DNA of 64,000 bases from Ruficoccus sp. ZRK36 (lineage in GTDB: Bacteria; Verrucomicrobiota; Verrucomicrobiia; Opitutales; Cerasicoccaceae), in the NCBI RefSeq assembly GCF_019603315.1, contig NZ_CP080649.1, positions 2,304,176 through 2,368,175 of the forward strand, in the 5' to 3' direction. The notes below the pieces were generated by a model, which saw nothing but the letters and a program-made list of their open reading frames with translations, was not told the DNA's origin and searched no databases. Every line of letters starts with the position of its first letter. Position 1 is the stretch's first letter. A program made the position numbers and the translations under genes. This document shows positions 46,029-57,629 of the stretch, one piece after another.

Positions 46029-46885
46029 TATGCGGTGTAGCCAGTGAGCTGGATCTTTAGCTCGCGGGCACGGGCGAGGACATCGGGTTTATCGAGGAGG
46101 ATCGTGTTGGCGGCCTCGACGGCGACGTGGCGGATGTTGGCCACGCGCAGGCTCTCCAGCGTCTTCAGGCCGAAGACCGGCACGTCGAAGCGGTAGTCCT
46201 GACCGGGCTTGACGGTTTTGACAAAAAGCGGATCGCGCGCCTCGAACTGACCGGCCCGGCGCAGCATCTGGTCCGTGCCCTCAAAGCCCTCCACCGCCAG
46301 CACGGTACCACGGCTGACGACGACCCCCTGGCCGATGTCCAGCCGGGCGACCTCTTTCGCGATACGGATGCCGTGCTCAAGCGTGCGCGGGTCGATCTTG
46401 TCGCGCCCGCCGGTCATCACGCCGGTATCGGCGAGCTGGTCCTCCAGAAAGGCGCGGGCGTCGAGCTGGCAGACGCCGATTTTTTCAATCTCGGCTGCGA
46501 GGGCTCCAAAGATCGACTCGGCGTTGCGCTCCTTGAGAGAGGCGAGGATGGCCACGGCCTTCAGGTCTGGGTGCAGCCCCTTGAAGAGGCGGCGCGGGGT
46601 GATCTGCCCGGCCATGATGGCGTAGCCGGCGCCGAACTTTTTCAGGGCCTTGAGCATGTGGCCGACCTGACCGACCTTGATCAGGGCGCGCTCGGACTCG
46701 GGAAAGTCTTCGTAGAAGTCGGTCGAGGTTTCGCCATGAAAGGCGACCAGCCGCACCGGTACACCGGCGGCGCGTGCTTTCTCGGCCAGCAGGATCGGGT
46801 AGCGCCCCTTACCGGCGACAATAGCCAGCGGCCGGGTCGGGTCGAAGCCAGACGGCAGGAAAGGGCTCTGTGCGGTGGCGCTCAA
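46028..46885 (-). CDS. lpxI: UDP-2,3-diacylglucosamine pyrophosphatase LpxI
   Basis: LpxI cleaves UDP-2,3-diacylglucosamine to lipid X, the fourth step of lipid A synthesis, replacing LpxH. The 285-residue protein shows the DUF1009/LpxI pattern: LAIVAGKGRYPILLAEKARAAGV, VGHMLKALKKFG, the MAGQITPRRLF block, DQLADTGVMTGG and the C-terminal KPGQDYRFDVPVFGLKTLE. Its presence shows a Gram-negative outer membrane with lipid A. It is the last gene of a leuS-FecR-like-lpxI operon, overlapping the preceding gene by 4 nt. Confidence 0.93.
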   Translation of the reverse strand: MSATAQSPFLPSGFDPTRPLAIVAGKGRYPILLAEKARAAGVPVRLVAFHGETSTDFYEDFPESERALIKVGQVGHMLKALKKFGAGYAIMAGQITPRRLFKGLHPDLKAVAILASLKERNAESIFGALAAEIEKIGVCQLDARAFLEDQLADTGVMTGGRDKIDPRTLEHGIRIAKEVARLDIGQGVVVSRGTVLAVEGFEGTDQMLRRAGQFEARDPLFVKTVKPGQDYRFDVPVFGLKTLESLRVANIRHVAVEAANTILLDKPDVLARARELKIQLTGYTA

Positions 46886-47651
46886 TTGCGGATGAGGAAA
46901 TCGTTTTTGGCGGCAGTCTGAGAGGAAATCTTGACGATGCGCATCTGGGCCTGCCAGCTGTCTCCCTCCGGCAGGAAGAATACGAGCTGGTAGTTGTTTT
47001 TCGCTACGTCAGTGATGGCACGCGTTTTTTCCTCATCGGTCAGGCTAAGGGTGCGAATCCTTTCACTCTGCGTTCCGAGGTTGATGCGACTCAGGTCAAG
47101 CGCCTGCCTACTCTGCAGGATGATGCTGCGCCCGGCGGAGCGGTTCATGCGCAGGTTACCGTCGAGCAGGATGAGCTCGGGGGGAGCACTGTCTAGGGAG
47201 ACGGTCATCGCGCTGGTGCGCCCGGTCAGTGTGCACTGCGGCAGCTCCAGCGTGAGCGAGGAGGTGGCGCGGGGAGTGACCTGTGCCAGGGCGAAGCCGC
47301 CGCGCTCAAGCTTGATCACGAGCTGACTGCGGCCCTGCTCGATGTTGTCGGTGCTCTGGGCGGACCCATCGGAGGGAGCCTGTTTGAACTCCTTCACCAC
47401 GAGGGTGGTGTCCGGGCTCAGGACGAGTGCCATGCGATTGGAGAAAACGAGGCAGGAGAGCCCGCTGGAGCCGCTGACGATGGTTTTACCCTCGGGGGTA
47501 AACGACTCGTGCTTGGCCAGTGAACGTCCGTCGGCGGTCAGGTTCCCGGAGAGGCCCTTGACGAAGCAAATACCTGTGCGCATATCGTCGGCCCGTAGCC
47601 CTACGCAAAATGCGAAGATCCCGAGCAGGCAGCAGATGCGGGCGAGGCGGC

Positions 47652-47655
<4 letters not shown>
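46882..47655 (-). CDS. secreted FecR-like beta-domain protein
   Basis: The 257-residue protein has a signal peptide ([20 protein letters not shown], then RAD). The body resembles the FecR beta fold: [20 protein letters not shown], a [21 protein letters not shown] block equivalent to GSSVRIGP-type strands, and [15 protein letters not shown]. The C-terminal 70 residues carry an additional helical part. It overlaps both neighbours by 4 nt (leuS upstream, lpxI downstream), so it is locked into a translation and envelope operon. Function unknown; a periplasmic role next to lipid A synthesis is a guess. Confidence 0.7.
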
Positions 47656-50234
<2,579 letters not shown>

Positions 50235-50334
50235 GTCTTTTGAAAACGGCAAGAAATAGCGGCTTTCGGGCCTGGGGGTCAAGCCCATGTCGGTTTGGCC
50301 GTGACAGAGCGGGTAAATCGGATAGGGGTAGGGC

Positions 50335-51729
50335 ATGCGACCGCGCGCCCCCGTCCTTTTCTCTCTGTTGATCCTGTGCCTGTGCACGCAGATGCTGTCC
50401 GCCGTTGGCCCGCGCTTTGCCACGACACGGACTTCGCGGGGAGTTTCCGAGTCGGTGGACGATATCGAGCCGGGTTTTCAGCGTCTGTTGGACGCGGTGG
50501 TGCGGCTGGATGTGTGGGAGACGACCTTTGACCAGGGGGCCAAGCGCACCCGGCACGGTGTCGGCTCAGGCGTTATCATGACCCCTGAGGGGCACATCCT
50601 GACCAACGCTCACGTCGTCAACCCCTACGCCGAGCGCATCATGATCACGCTCAACAACCTCGAGCGCGTCGATGCCGAGCTGATCGGCTGGGACCACTGG
50701 ACCGACCTGGCGGTGGTCAAGATCAAGCCGGAGCTGCTCAAGTCGCGCGGCCTGTCCTTTGACTACGCCGAGTTTGGCGACTCGGATGATCTGGTGCCGG
50801 GGCAGACCGTTTACGCCGTCGGCACGCCCAACGGCCTCTCCCGTACCGTGACGCGCGGAATTATCTCGAATACCGACCGCTACTTCGAGGGCTCGACCGT
50901 GGGCCGTGGCTACGAGACCGGACACTTTAACACCTGGCTCCAGACCGATGCCGCCATCAACCCCGGTAACAGTGGGGGGCCGCTTGTCCTGCCGAACGGG
51001 CACGTGGTCGGCATCAATACCCGCGGCTACCTGGGCGCTGAGAATCTGGGCTTCGCGGTGCCCTCGGACATCGCACGCAGTGTGCTGGACGGCCTGATCC
51101 AGGACGGCTCTATCACCCGCAGCTACATCGGCCTGCGTCCCGGCCCCATGCAGGACCTGGAGAACTTTTATGAGATCGAGAGTAACCGCGGCATGCTCGT
51201 GCAGAGTGTGGACCCCGGCTCCCCCGTGGCTCGTAGCGGCTTGCGGCCCGGTGACATCGTCCTGCAGATCGACGGGCAGAATGTGGACGGGCGCTTCCCC
51301 GAGCAACTCCCGCCGATCCAGAACTTTATCGCCAGCCGCGCACCCGGTGAAACCGTCGAGCTAAAGGTGCGGCGCGGCTTCCAGACGATCACGATGCCCG
51401 TCACGACTGAGCCGCTGGAGAGCCGTATCGGTGAGGAAACAGCGCTGGAAGGCTGGGGCCTGGGGGTGCAGAAAATCAGCCGCACGATTGCCCGCGAGGA
51501 GAATCTCGACACGACTGACAGCTTTCTGGTGGTGGGCGCGCAGCCGGCGTTTCCGGCCTTCGAGGCAGGTATTCGCCCCGGCGACGTCATTACCAAGGTC
51601 AACCGCCAGACGCTGCACTCCCTCGCCGAGCTGGAGGCCATCTACAAGGCCTACGAAGCCGACCCGCAGAAAACCCTCATGGAGATCGACCGTAACCACC
51701 AGGTTCGCTTCATGGTGCTGAAACCCTGA
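50335..51729 (+). CDS. HtrA/DegP-like S1C serine protease, catalytically intact
   Basis: The 464-residue exported protease has a signal peptide ([16 protein letters not shown], then TQMLSA), a trypsin-like domain with H93 in NAHVV, D124 in WTDLAVVKI and S213 in NPGNSGGP, and two PDZ domains (about 265-355 and 380-464). HtrA proteins degrade or refold damaged envelope proteins. It is divergent from leuS. A degenerate paralogue follows 207 bp downstream on the same strand, separated by a dispersed repeat. Confidence 0.92.
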   Translation: MRPRAPVLFSLLILCLCTQMLSAVGPRFATTRTSRGVSESVDDIEPGFQRLLDAVVRLDVWETTFDQGAKRTRHGVGSGVIMTPEGHILTNAHVVNPYAERIMITLNNLERVDAELIGWDHWTDLAVVKIKPELLKSRGLSFDYAEFGDSDDLVPGQTVYAVGTPNGLSRTVTRGIISNTDRYFEGSTVGRGYETGHFNTWLQTDAAINPGNSGGPLVLPNGHVVGINTRGYLGAENLGFAVPSDIARSVLDGLIQDGSITRSYIGLRPGPMQDLENFYEIESNRGMLVQSVDPGSPVARSGLRPGDIVLQIDGQNVDGRFPEQLPPIQNFIASRAPGETVELKVRRGFQTITMPVTTEPLESRIGEETALEGWGLGVQKISRTIAREENLDTTDSFLVVGAQPAFPAFEAGIRPGDVITKVNRQTLHSLAELEAIYKAYEADPQKTLMEIDRNHQVRFMVLKP

Positions 51730-51936
51730 GGCAGGCAGGACAGAGTCCTGCACCTGTGATCCTTCGGATCACTAATGCCGCCGCTAACGCGACGGCATGG
51801 GCAACGAAGCATGCCGCCTGCTCAAACGAATTTCGTACGTTTGCGGAGGTACTCCCCCGTATGTCCTGCACCTGTGGCACCGGCATTATCTTTAAGCATT
51901 GAACCCGGCGGGTGGGGCGGCTTGACTGTGGGGCCT
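51730..51936. repeat. intergenic dispersed-repeat block between the two HtrA paralogues
   Basis: The stretch 51736-51772 is an inverse copy of 26811-26847 (34 of 37 bases). It is followed by hairpins such as ATGCCG ... CGGCAT (51775-51798) and CAAACG ... CGTTTG (near 51830). No gene is recognised in it; the frame continuing upstream from the paralogue reads through the repeat and is not coding. Confidence 0.7.
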
Positions 51937-53376
51937 ATGTCCCACACCAAGCGCAAGTCTCTCCTCTGTCTGTCTATCCTGTTCATGCTGTTGCCTGTTG
52001 CCCGTGTCGTGGCGCAGGAGGCTCCGTCCCCGGCGGTGACGGCCCCGGAGGTCTTGCCGGAGAACTTCGAGTCTCAGTTTGACGAGCGGATCAAGAGCGT
52101 GGTGGCAGTGGAGCTGTTTGTGCAGAACGAGATCGACCGCGATCCGGTGGGGGCGATCGGGGTGGTCTTCGATGCTGAGGGGCGGATCATCCTGATGGAC
52201 AACACGATCCCCTCGTGGCTGCCGCCGGAGCGCTTCAAGGACATCCGTGTGCGCCCGCTCGGGCAGGATGTGGAGGGCTTCAAGGGGCGCTACCTGGGGC
52301 AGGATTATTTGTCCGGTAACCACTTTATCCAGCTTGAGGAGGGGCGGGACCAGTTCACGCCGATCACGGAGTGGGGCAAGGCCGACCCCAAGACCGGGCA
52401 GTTCCTGTGGGGGATCGGGGTCATGAGCAAGCCGTGGCACTTCATGCCGTACTTTTTATGTAGCCGCCTCTCGGCGGTGGAGAAGCTCCCGTGGGAAATG
52501 GGCTTCGGCGTCCGCGCCATGACGACGCCCGGCGCGCCGGTGTTTGACGCTCAGGGCCGCTTCGCTGGTTGGGGCGCTCGCCCCAGCACGGAGGAAAAAC
52601 TGCTCATCCTCGATGGCTCGACCCAGCGTCCGGTTGGGTTGCAGGACCTGCGCGAGAGTAATGCGTATCTCTCGGTGGAGCGTTTCTATGAGTTTATCCA
52701 GCGTGTTCCCTCAAGCCCGATGGGTGATCCGCGCCCGTGGCTGGGAGCTACCGGGATGCAGCCGCTTTCGCGCGAGGTCGCGCAGTTCCTCGGGCTGGAG
52801 GGGCAGGGCGCTGTGGTCCTGAGCGATATCATCGAGGCCAGCCCGGCGGACAAGGCCGGACTCGAGAGCAAGGACGTGATCGTGAAGATCGACGGTGAGC
52901 CGCTGCCGAAGCTCCGCCCCGATGTCATCATGCCGCGCTATGTCGATACCGAGCTGATGCGCCGCCAGATCGGCGACAAGGTCACGCTGACCGTTATCCG
53001 TGGTGATGAGGAAAAGGATATCGAGGTCGAGATGGGTAAGCAGCCCAAAGTCCTCAAAGAGGCCGAGCGCGAGTACTACGCGGACCTCGGGCTGGGCATC
53101 CGCGAGTTTCTGCTTTTGGACGGTGTCGCCCGGCGTGAACTGCGCACGGGCGTCGGTGGCGTGGTGGCGGACTTTATCAAGCCCAACAGCAAGGCCAGCT
53201 CCGCCGGGGTACAGCCGGGAGACTGGATCAAGGAGATCGACGGCACCGAGATCAACAGCTTCGCCCAGGCCAAGCAGGTCCTCTCCAATATCGAAAGCGA
53301 TAATGGCCGCAGTGAGGCCGTCTTTCTGGTGGAGCGCAACAACGAGACAAAAGTCCTGCGTCTCAAGCTAAACTAG
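51937..53376 (+). CDS. HtrA-like pseudoprotease with PDZ domains
   Basis: The ATG at 51937 gives 479 residues with a signal peptide (KRKSLLCLSILFMLLPV, then ARVVAQ). The N-terminal half keeps the trypsin-like scaffold of the preceding gene, but the catalytic motifs are gone: ILTNAHVV becomes ILMDNTIPSW, the Asp region reads GNHFIQL, and NPGNSGGP becomes TTPGAPVFD (Ser replaced). Two PDZ domains are well kept (about 265-370, including GAVVLSDIIEASPADKAGL; about 400-479, including GVQPGDWIKEIDGTEI). It is probably a non-catalytic partner or substrate adaptor of the active protease. An upstream in-frame start in the repeat is rejected. Confidence 0.75.
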   Translation: MSHTKRKSLLCLSILFMLLPVARVVAQEAPSPAVTAPEVLPENFESQFDERIKSVVAVELFVQNEIDRDPVGAIGVVFDAEGRIILMDNTIPSWLPPERFKDIRVRPLGQDVEGFKGRYLGQDYLSGNHFIQLEEGRDQFTPITEWGKADPKTGQFLWGIGVMSKPWHFMPYFLCSRLSAVEKLPWEMGFGVRAMTTPGAPVFDAQGRFAGWGARPSTEEKLLILDGSTQRPVGLQDLRESNAYLSVERFYEFIQRVPSSPMGDPRPWLGATGMQPLSREVAQFLGLEGQGAVVLSDIIEASPADKAGLESKDVIVKIDGEPLPKLRPDVIMPRYVDTELMRRQIGDKVTLTVIRGDEEKDIEVEMGKQPKVLKEAEREYYADLGLGIREFLLLDGVARRELRTGVGGVVADFIKPNSKASSAGVQPGDWIKEIDGTEINSFAQAKQVLSNIESDNGRSEAVFLVERNNETKVLRLKLN

Positions 53377-53450
53377 CCCGACCTTTCTGCCGCGAACTGA
53401 TACCTGAATAACGGGCAACGGAATCATTTTAACCGAATAACCGAATATCC

Positions 53451-54041
53451 ATGTTTACGGGAATAGTAGAAGAAACCGGTGAGGTCATTTCCTTCACCGA
53501 GGGTAAAGAATCCTGGCGTCTGGTCATCCGCGCCAAGCTGGTGCTGGACGACCTCAAGATCGGGGACAGCCTGGCCTGCAACGGCTGCTGCCTGACCATC
53601 GTGGAAATCGATGGCGACACGCTGCGCTTTGACCTGCTCGGTCAGACCGTGCGCCTGACGTCCTTTGCGGACCTCGGCCCCGGCTCCCTGATCAACCTTG
53701 AGCGCAGTCTCGCCGCCAACGCCCGCCTCGGCGGCCACTTTGTGCAGGGGCATATCGACGAGACCGGCACCATCACCGTGCTCGAAGAGCGCGGCAAGGA
53801 CATCTACATCCGTGTCAAAATCCCCGAAGGCACCGGCAAGTATCTCGCTCCCAAGGGCAGCATCTCCATTGACGGGATCTCGCTCACCGTGGCCGAGCTG
53901 CACGATGACGGCTTTGCGGTGTGGATCATCCCGCACACCCGCGAGGTGACCAATCTCCAGCAGAAAAACGCCGGGGACCGCGTGAATCTTGAATTTGACA
54001 TGCTGGCCAAGTATCTGGAGCGCCTGCTGAACAAGGAGTAG
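53451..54041 (+). CDS. ribE: riboflavin synthase alpha chain
   Basis: The enzyme dismutates two lumazine molecules to riboflavin. The 196-residue protein has the duplicated lumazine-binding fold: MFTGIVEETGEVISF (about 1-15), LACNGCCLTIVEI, NLERSLAANARLGGHFVQGHID, then the second copy with PKGSISIDGISLTVAEL and the C-terminal GDRVNLEFDMLAKYLERLL. Length and start MFTGIVE are diagnostic. No FMN riboswitch is visible in the 74-bp gap, and no other rib genes are adjacent. Confidence 0.95.
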   Translation: MFTGIVEETGEVISFTEGKESWRLVIRAKLVLDDLKIGDSLACNGCCLTIVEIDGDTLRFDLLGQTVRLTSFADLGPGSLINLERSLAANARLGGHFVQGHIDETGTITVLEERGKDIYIRVKIPEGTGKYLAPKGSISIDGISLTVAELHDDGFAVWIIPHTREVTNLQQKNAGDRVNLEFDMLAKYLERLLNKE

Positions 54042-54144
54042 GCGCGGCTGTTCCCTGTGAGCCTGCGTGGTGAGCCGTCCCTGGGCCGAAAGCGAGTTTT
54101 GGCTTTTGAAACGGGGCGGCTTGCGCTAAACCTTTCCTCAACCT

Positions 54145-55200
54145 ATGCGCACCGAACTGCTGGCCGTCGTCGATGAACTCAAGCGCCTCCGCGAGGAGGG
54201 CTTGAGCAGTGTGCCCGTCAGTGAGGAGGCGCTTGCTTCGCTGCGCTCTGCCGTGGCTGAGCGTCAGGCCGAGGCAGGGCCTGCTCAGGCTCCCGCTTCG
54301 CGTGGCGCTGCCAGCGGGGCAGGGGAGGATGCCTTTTCGGGGGGGACTACGGTCTCGACTCCGGCTCAGGCCCCCAACGACCGCCGCCCGTACTCCGAGC
54401 CGGTGCGAGACTCTGGCGAGCGTGCCACCGGGATCGTGCTGCCCGGCTCCGAGCCTCCGGCCGAGAAAAAACAAGCCGCTCCGGCTAAACCGGCGGCTCC
54501 CGCCCGTGCGGCCTCGGCTCCCGGCCTGCCGGACTTTGTGAAGCCTATTCCCGCCCCCGAGCCGTTTACGCTCCCGGATGGGGATAAACAGGCCCGCTGG
54601 GACTGGCTCAAGGACAAGGTCATGAGCGATCCGGTCTGCAATGAGCACGTCAAGCCGGGGAAAAAGCTCGTGCTCGGCGTCGGCAGTCTGGATGCGGAAA
54701 TCTTTTTCTGTGGGGAAGCCCCCGGCGCGGACGAGGAGGTCCAGGGCGAACCTTTCGTCGGCAAGGCCGGTGAGCTGCTGACCAAGATCATCGGTGCGAT
54801 GGGCCTCAAGCGTGAGCAGGTCTACATCGGCAACATCATGAACTGGCGGCCTGAGCACGATAAGCCCTACGGTAACCGCAAGCCGGTCGAGGTCGAGATG
54901 GCCTACTGCCTGCCTCACCTCAAGGCGCAGATCGAGATCGTGCAGCCGAAGGTGATCGTCGCCCTCGGATCGACTGCGGTGGACGGGCTGTTCGGCTTTG
55001 GCGCGGGCAAGGGGATGCGCCGCATCCGCGGCCAGTGGTGCGAGTTTGAGAGCATCCCGACCATCATTACCTTCCACCCCTCCTACCTGCTCCATCAGGG
55101 TACGATGAGGGTCAAGCGCGAGGTCTGGGAGGACATGCTCGCCGTGATGGAAAAGACCGGCCTGCCCATCTCTGACAAACAGCGCGGCTACTTTACCTGA
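54145..55200 (+). CDS. family-4-like uracil-DNA glycosylase, cluster ligands partly lost
   Basis: The 351-residue protein has a 125-residue Ala/Pro/Glu-rich N-terminal extension followed by a UDG domain: [21 protein letters not shown] (motif A), [11 protein letters not shown], and HPSYLL (motif B). Family-4 enzymes carry four cysteines for a [4Fe-4S] cluster. Here only PVC (one of the N-terminal pair) and EMAYC are kept: the KCRP cysteine is Trp (NWRP) and the second N-terminal Cys is absent, so a cluster is unlikely. It probably removes uracil from DNA, but activity may differ. No DNA repair neighbours. Confidence 0.75.
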   Translation: MRTELLAVVDELKRLREEGLSSVPVSEEALASLRSAVAERQAEAGPAQAPASRGAASGAGEDAFSGGTTVSTPAQAPNDRRPYSEPVRDSGERATGIVLPGSEPPAEKKQAAPAKPAAPARAASAPGLPDFVKPIPAPEPFTLPDGDKQARWDWLKDKVMSDPVCNEHVKPGKKLVLGVGSLDAEIFFCGEAPGADEEVQGEPFVGKAGELLTKIIGAMGLKREQVYIGNIMNWRPEHDKPYGNRKPVEVEMAYCLPHLKAQIEIVQPKVIVALGSTAVDGLFGFGAGKGMRRIRGQWCEFESIPTIITFHPSYLLHQGTMRVKREVWEDMLAVMEKTGLPISDKQRGYFT

Positions 55201-55314
55201 GCGTGAGCGCCATGTGCCCTGCCGTGTATGAGGCCAAGTCCGGGGTATAAATAAGGTTTTATAAAGCGTCCGGGCTGCTTGCCATTGCGGGTTTTTTCGT
55301 CTCTTTGCGAGAAC

Positions 55315-56601
55315 ATGCTATCATTTTTGCGCACGCAGCGGCGGCCCCGTCTTGTTTCGGGCCTGCTCCTGCTTTCCCCGTTTCTGGCCAATCCACTCTC
55401 AGCCTCGGAGTCGAGCGACATCCAGTCGATCATCGACACGTATTATTACGGGACCTATGCGGGGCAGATTCCCGGCATGAACGTCGGCGTGTGGGATAAT
55501 GGCGCATCCGTCTACGCGAACAGCTACGGCTACGGCGACCTGGATCTGGGCGCGTCGGGGACGATCGGCCCGAACCCGGTGCCCATGAAGTACACCGACC
55601 AGATGCGGATCGCCAGCCTGACCAAGACCTTTACCGTGACGCGCATCCTCCAGCTCGCCGCCGATGGCTTGATCAGCCTCGACGACCCGATCACCGCGTT
55701 TGACGGGGTGGGGGGCATTTCGCTGGCTAACCTCAACTACGATACCAGCGCGTTTGGCGATATGAGCCAGATCACGGTCCGGGACCTGGCGCGCATGACC
55801 AGCAGCCTGGCCGACTACTCGAACTCGCCGGGGATGATCGCTGGCCTGCAGGAGAGCCTGACCACCGTCTACACCGAGTCGGAGCTGCTGGACTTCGCGC
55901 GCGGCCTGCCTGCGACACCGTCCACCTGGACCTACTCCAACACCAACACACTCCTGCTGGGCATGATCGTCGAGGCGGTGACGGGTAACACCCTCGGCGA
56001 GGAGTTGCAGAGCCACGTCATCGAGCCTGCCGGCCTGTCCTCAAACACTTACTACCCGACGGATATTTCTTTCACCGGCGACCACGCGAATGGTTACGCC
56101 GCCGATGGTGAGGAAATGTTTGAGGATGTAACCGATACCAGCCCGTCCATTGCTGCCGGGGCCGGGGCGATGATCTCGACTTTTGAGGATATGCAGATCT
56201 GGGCCGAGGTCTTGGCTACCGGCGTATTACCGGATGGGACCTCGCTCTACGGCGAGGGTAACGAGTACATGCAGGCCCTGCGGCTGGAGATGGTCGCCGC
56301 CGACGGTTCCGGGCCCGAGTACGATTTCTACGGGCTGGGTATCGGTGAGATCGAGGAATGGCTCGGCCACAGTGGTGAGTTTCTCGGCTACCAGCACATC
56401 ATCATGGTCGACCCCGAGACGGGCCGCATGGTCGTTATCATGATCAACACTGCGGATCTCGAAGAGGGCGCGCACCTACCGACCGATTTGTTCAGAGACA
56501 TCGCGCAGTACTACGCGAATGTCCCCGAGCCCTCCACCTGGGCCCTGATCGCGGCCACCGGTGTGGCGGTGGTTCTGCTCAAACGCCGCCGGAGGCGTTA
56601 G
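55315..56601 (+). CDS. PEP-CTERM-anchored beta-lactamase-fold serine hydrolase
   Basis: The ATG at 55315 gives 428 residues with a signal peptide (RLVSGLLLLSPFLANPLSAS). The class C beta-lactamase/DD-peptidase motifs are present in order: S101-L-T-K104 (SxxK), Y207-S-N (YxN) and H352-S-G (in place of KTG). A canonical PEP-CTERM ends the protein: VPEPSTWALIAATG, hydrophobic helix, KRRRRR. Esterase/peptidase roles are possible; the HSG variant is common in esterases of this family rather than in true beta-lactamases. Display at the cell surface by an exosortase system is inferred. The in-frame upstream start is not used. Confidence 0.87.
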   Translation: MLSFLRTQRRPRLVSGLLLLSPFLANPLSASESSDIQSIIDTYYYGTYAGQIPGMNVGVWDNGASVYANSYGYGDLDLGASGTIGPNPVPMKYTDQMRIASLTKTFTVTRILQLAADGLISLDDPITAFDGVGGISLANLNYDTSAFGDMSQITVRDLARMTSSLADYSNSPGMIAGLQESLTTVYTESELLDFARGLPATPSTWTYSNTNTLLLGMIVEAVTGNTLGEELQSHVIEPAGLSSNTYYPTDISFTGDHANGYAADGEEMFEDVTDTSPSIAAGAGAMISTFEDMQIWAEVLATGVLPDGTSLYGEGNEYMQALRLEMVAADGSGPEYDFYGLGIGEIEEWLGHSGEFLGYQHIIMVDPETGRMVVIMINTADLEEGAHLPTDLFRDIAQYYANVPEPSTWALIAATGVAVVLLKRRRRR

Positions 56602-56667
56602 CTGGTTGGCGATCGCCTGTTTGATGTCAGAATTGACTTATTTGTATTATTAATTCATGCCATTCTT

Positions 56668-56913
56668 ATGAACAGACGATATATCGCTATATTGGCTATA
56701 GGGATTGTGGGGGCGATGGTTGGAGTATCTTATGCGGTCAGTTCATCAGGGACTGCTGCCTCGGAGCCCGCCCCGATGGCTGCTTGTAATCCGTACGGAG
56801 TCTGTCGTGCCTGTTCAAACTGCTCCTCATGCAAGAACTGCTCGAAGAATGGTGGCTCCTGCTCGGTCTGTCGCAGAAATAGTACAGATACCGGCAGCTC
56901 CCATGCGCATTAG
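56668..56913 (+). CDS. Cys-rich secreted or membrane mini-protein
   Basis: The 81-residue protein has a basic start, one hydrophobic segment (IAILAIGIVGAMVGVSYAV), a Ser/Pro-rich linker, and a block with nine cysteines in about 30 residues arranged mostly as CxxC pairs (CRACSNC, SSCKNCS, CSVC), ending SSHAH. Such spacing would suit metal binding or disulfide cross-linking outside the cell. The flanking DNA is AT-richer than the neighbours. Both sides are gaps of less than 100 bp. No homologue is recognised. Confidence 0.55.
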   Translation: MNRRYIAILAIGIVGAMVGVSYAVSSSGTAASEPAPMAACNPYGVCRACSNCSSCKNCSKNGGSCSVCRRNSTDTGSSHAH

Positions 56914-57011
56914 TGTTTGATCCGCAGTGAGGCAGGATCTGTCGGCCTCCGCTCAGGATTTTTATTGCTTAGGGGGGAGGAGAGGTCCATAAACACCCCT
57001 TTTTCAGCACG

Positions 57012-57491
57012 ATGAATCCGGTCCTAAAACTCCTCCTGGAAGGCGAACCCCTCAGCACTGAGCAGATGGGCGAAGTCCTCGGCATGTCCGAGGTCGAAGT
57101 CGCTGTCGAGCTGGAGAAGCTGAAGGAAGAGGGCGTCCTGCTGGGCTGGCGTCCGATCATCAACCCGGACTTCGACGAGGACGTCGTGCGTGCCGTGATC
57201 GAGGTCAAGATCAGCCCCGAGCGCGAGGGCGGCTTTGACCGGTTGGCCGAGCGGATCAGCAAGTTTGACCGCGTCGAGACCTGCTATCTGATGTCCGGCG
57301 CCTACGACCTGATGCTCGTCATCCATGCCGAGAACCTGAAGCGTATCGCCTCCTTTGTCTTCGAAAAGCTGGCTACGCTGGAGGGTGTCGTCTCGACGGC
57401 TACCCACTTTATGCTCAAGGCTTACAAGGAGCAGGGCTACCTCATCGCGCGAGCCGCAGCCCCTGAAGATAAACCCTCGGTCAGCCCGTAG
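57012..57491 (+). CDS. Lrp/AsnC-family transcriptional regulator
   Basis: The 159-residue protein has a short N-terminal helix-turn-helix (about 5-45; LSTEQMGEVLGMSEVEVAVELEKLKEEGVL) and the RAM effector domain (about 60-140; VETCYLMSGAYDLMLVIHAENLKRIASFVFEKLATLEGVVST). It sits directly before an aminotransferase gene in the same orientation; such regulator/aminotransferase pairs are common and suggest amino-acid-responsive control of the enzyme. A terminator between them suggests two transcripts. Confidence 0.87.
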   Translation: MNPVLKLLLEGEPLSTEQMGEVLGMSEVEVAVELEKLKEEGVLLGWRPIINPDFDEDVVRAVIEVKISPEREGGFDRLAERISKFDRVETCYLMSGAYDLMLVIHAENLKRIASFVFEKLATLEGVVSTATHFMLKAYKEQGYLIARAAAPEDKPSVSP

Positions 57492-57519
57492 GCCGGTGCC
57501 CGTGCACCGTATCCATCAT

Positions 57520-57546
57520 AAGGCTGCCCGCAACGGCGGCCTTTTT
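57520..57546 (+). terminator. terminator after the Lrp-family gene
   Basis: AAGGCTGCC and GGCGGCCTT form a 9-bp stem with one wobble and a 6-nt loop, followed by a run of T residues. It begins 29 nt after the regulator stop codon and 83 nt before the aminotransferase start. Confidence 0.8.
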
Positions 57547-57629
57547 TGTTTAAAAGCACCCTCCACTCTCCGCTAACTCCTGACTTGAGCCGCTCCGCAA
57601 TCCCGCTTTCATAAAACCACCTAACGATC

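Noticed and set aside
50235-50423. Longer leuS start at 50423
   Set aside because: It would overlap the divergent protease gene and adds 63 residues without family support; [10 protein letters not shown] at 50234 is a normal LeuRS start.
51775-51936. Upstream extension of the HtrA-like pseudoprotease
   Set aside because: The extension reads through the dispersed repeat and gives a Pro/Arg-rich stretch before a clear signal peptide at 51937.
53926-55095. Minus-strand frame opposite ribE and the UDG gene
   Set aside because: It spans two unrelated real genes and the gap between them, and is low-complexity.
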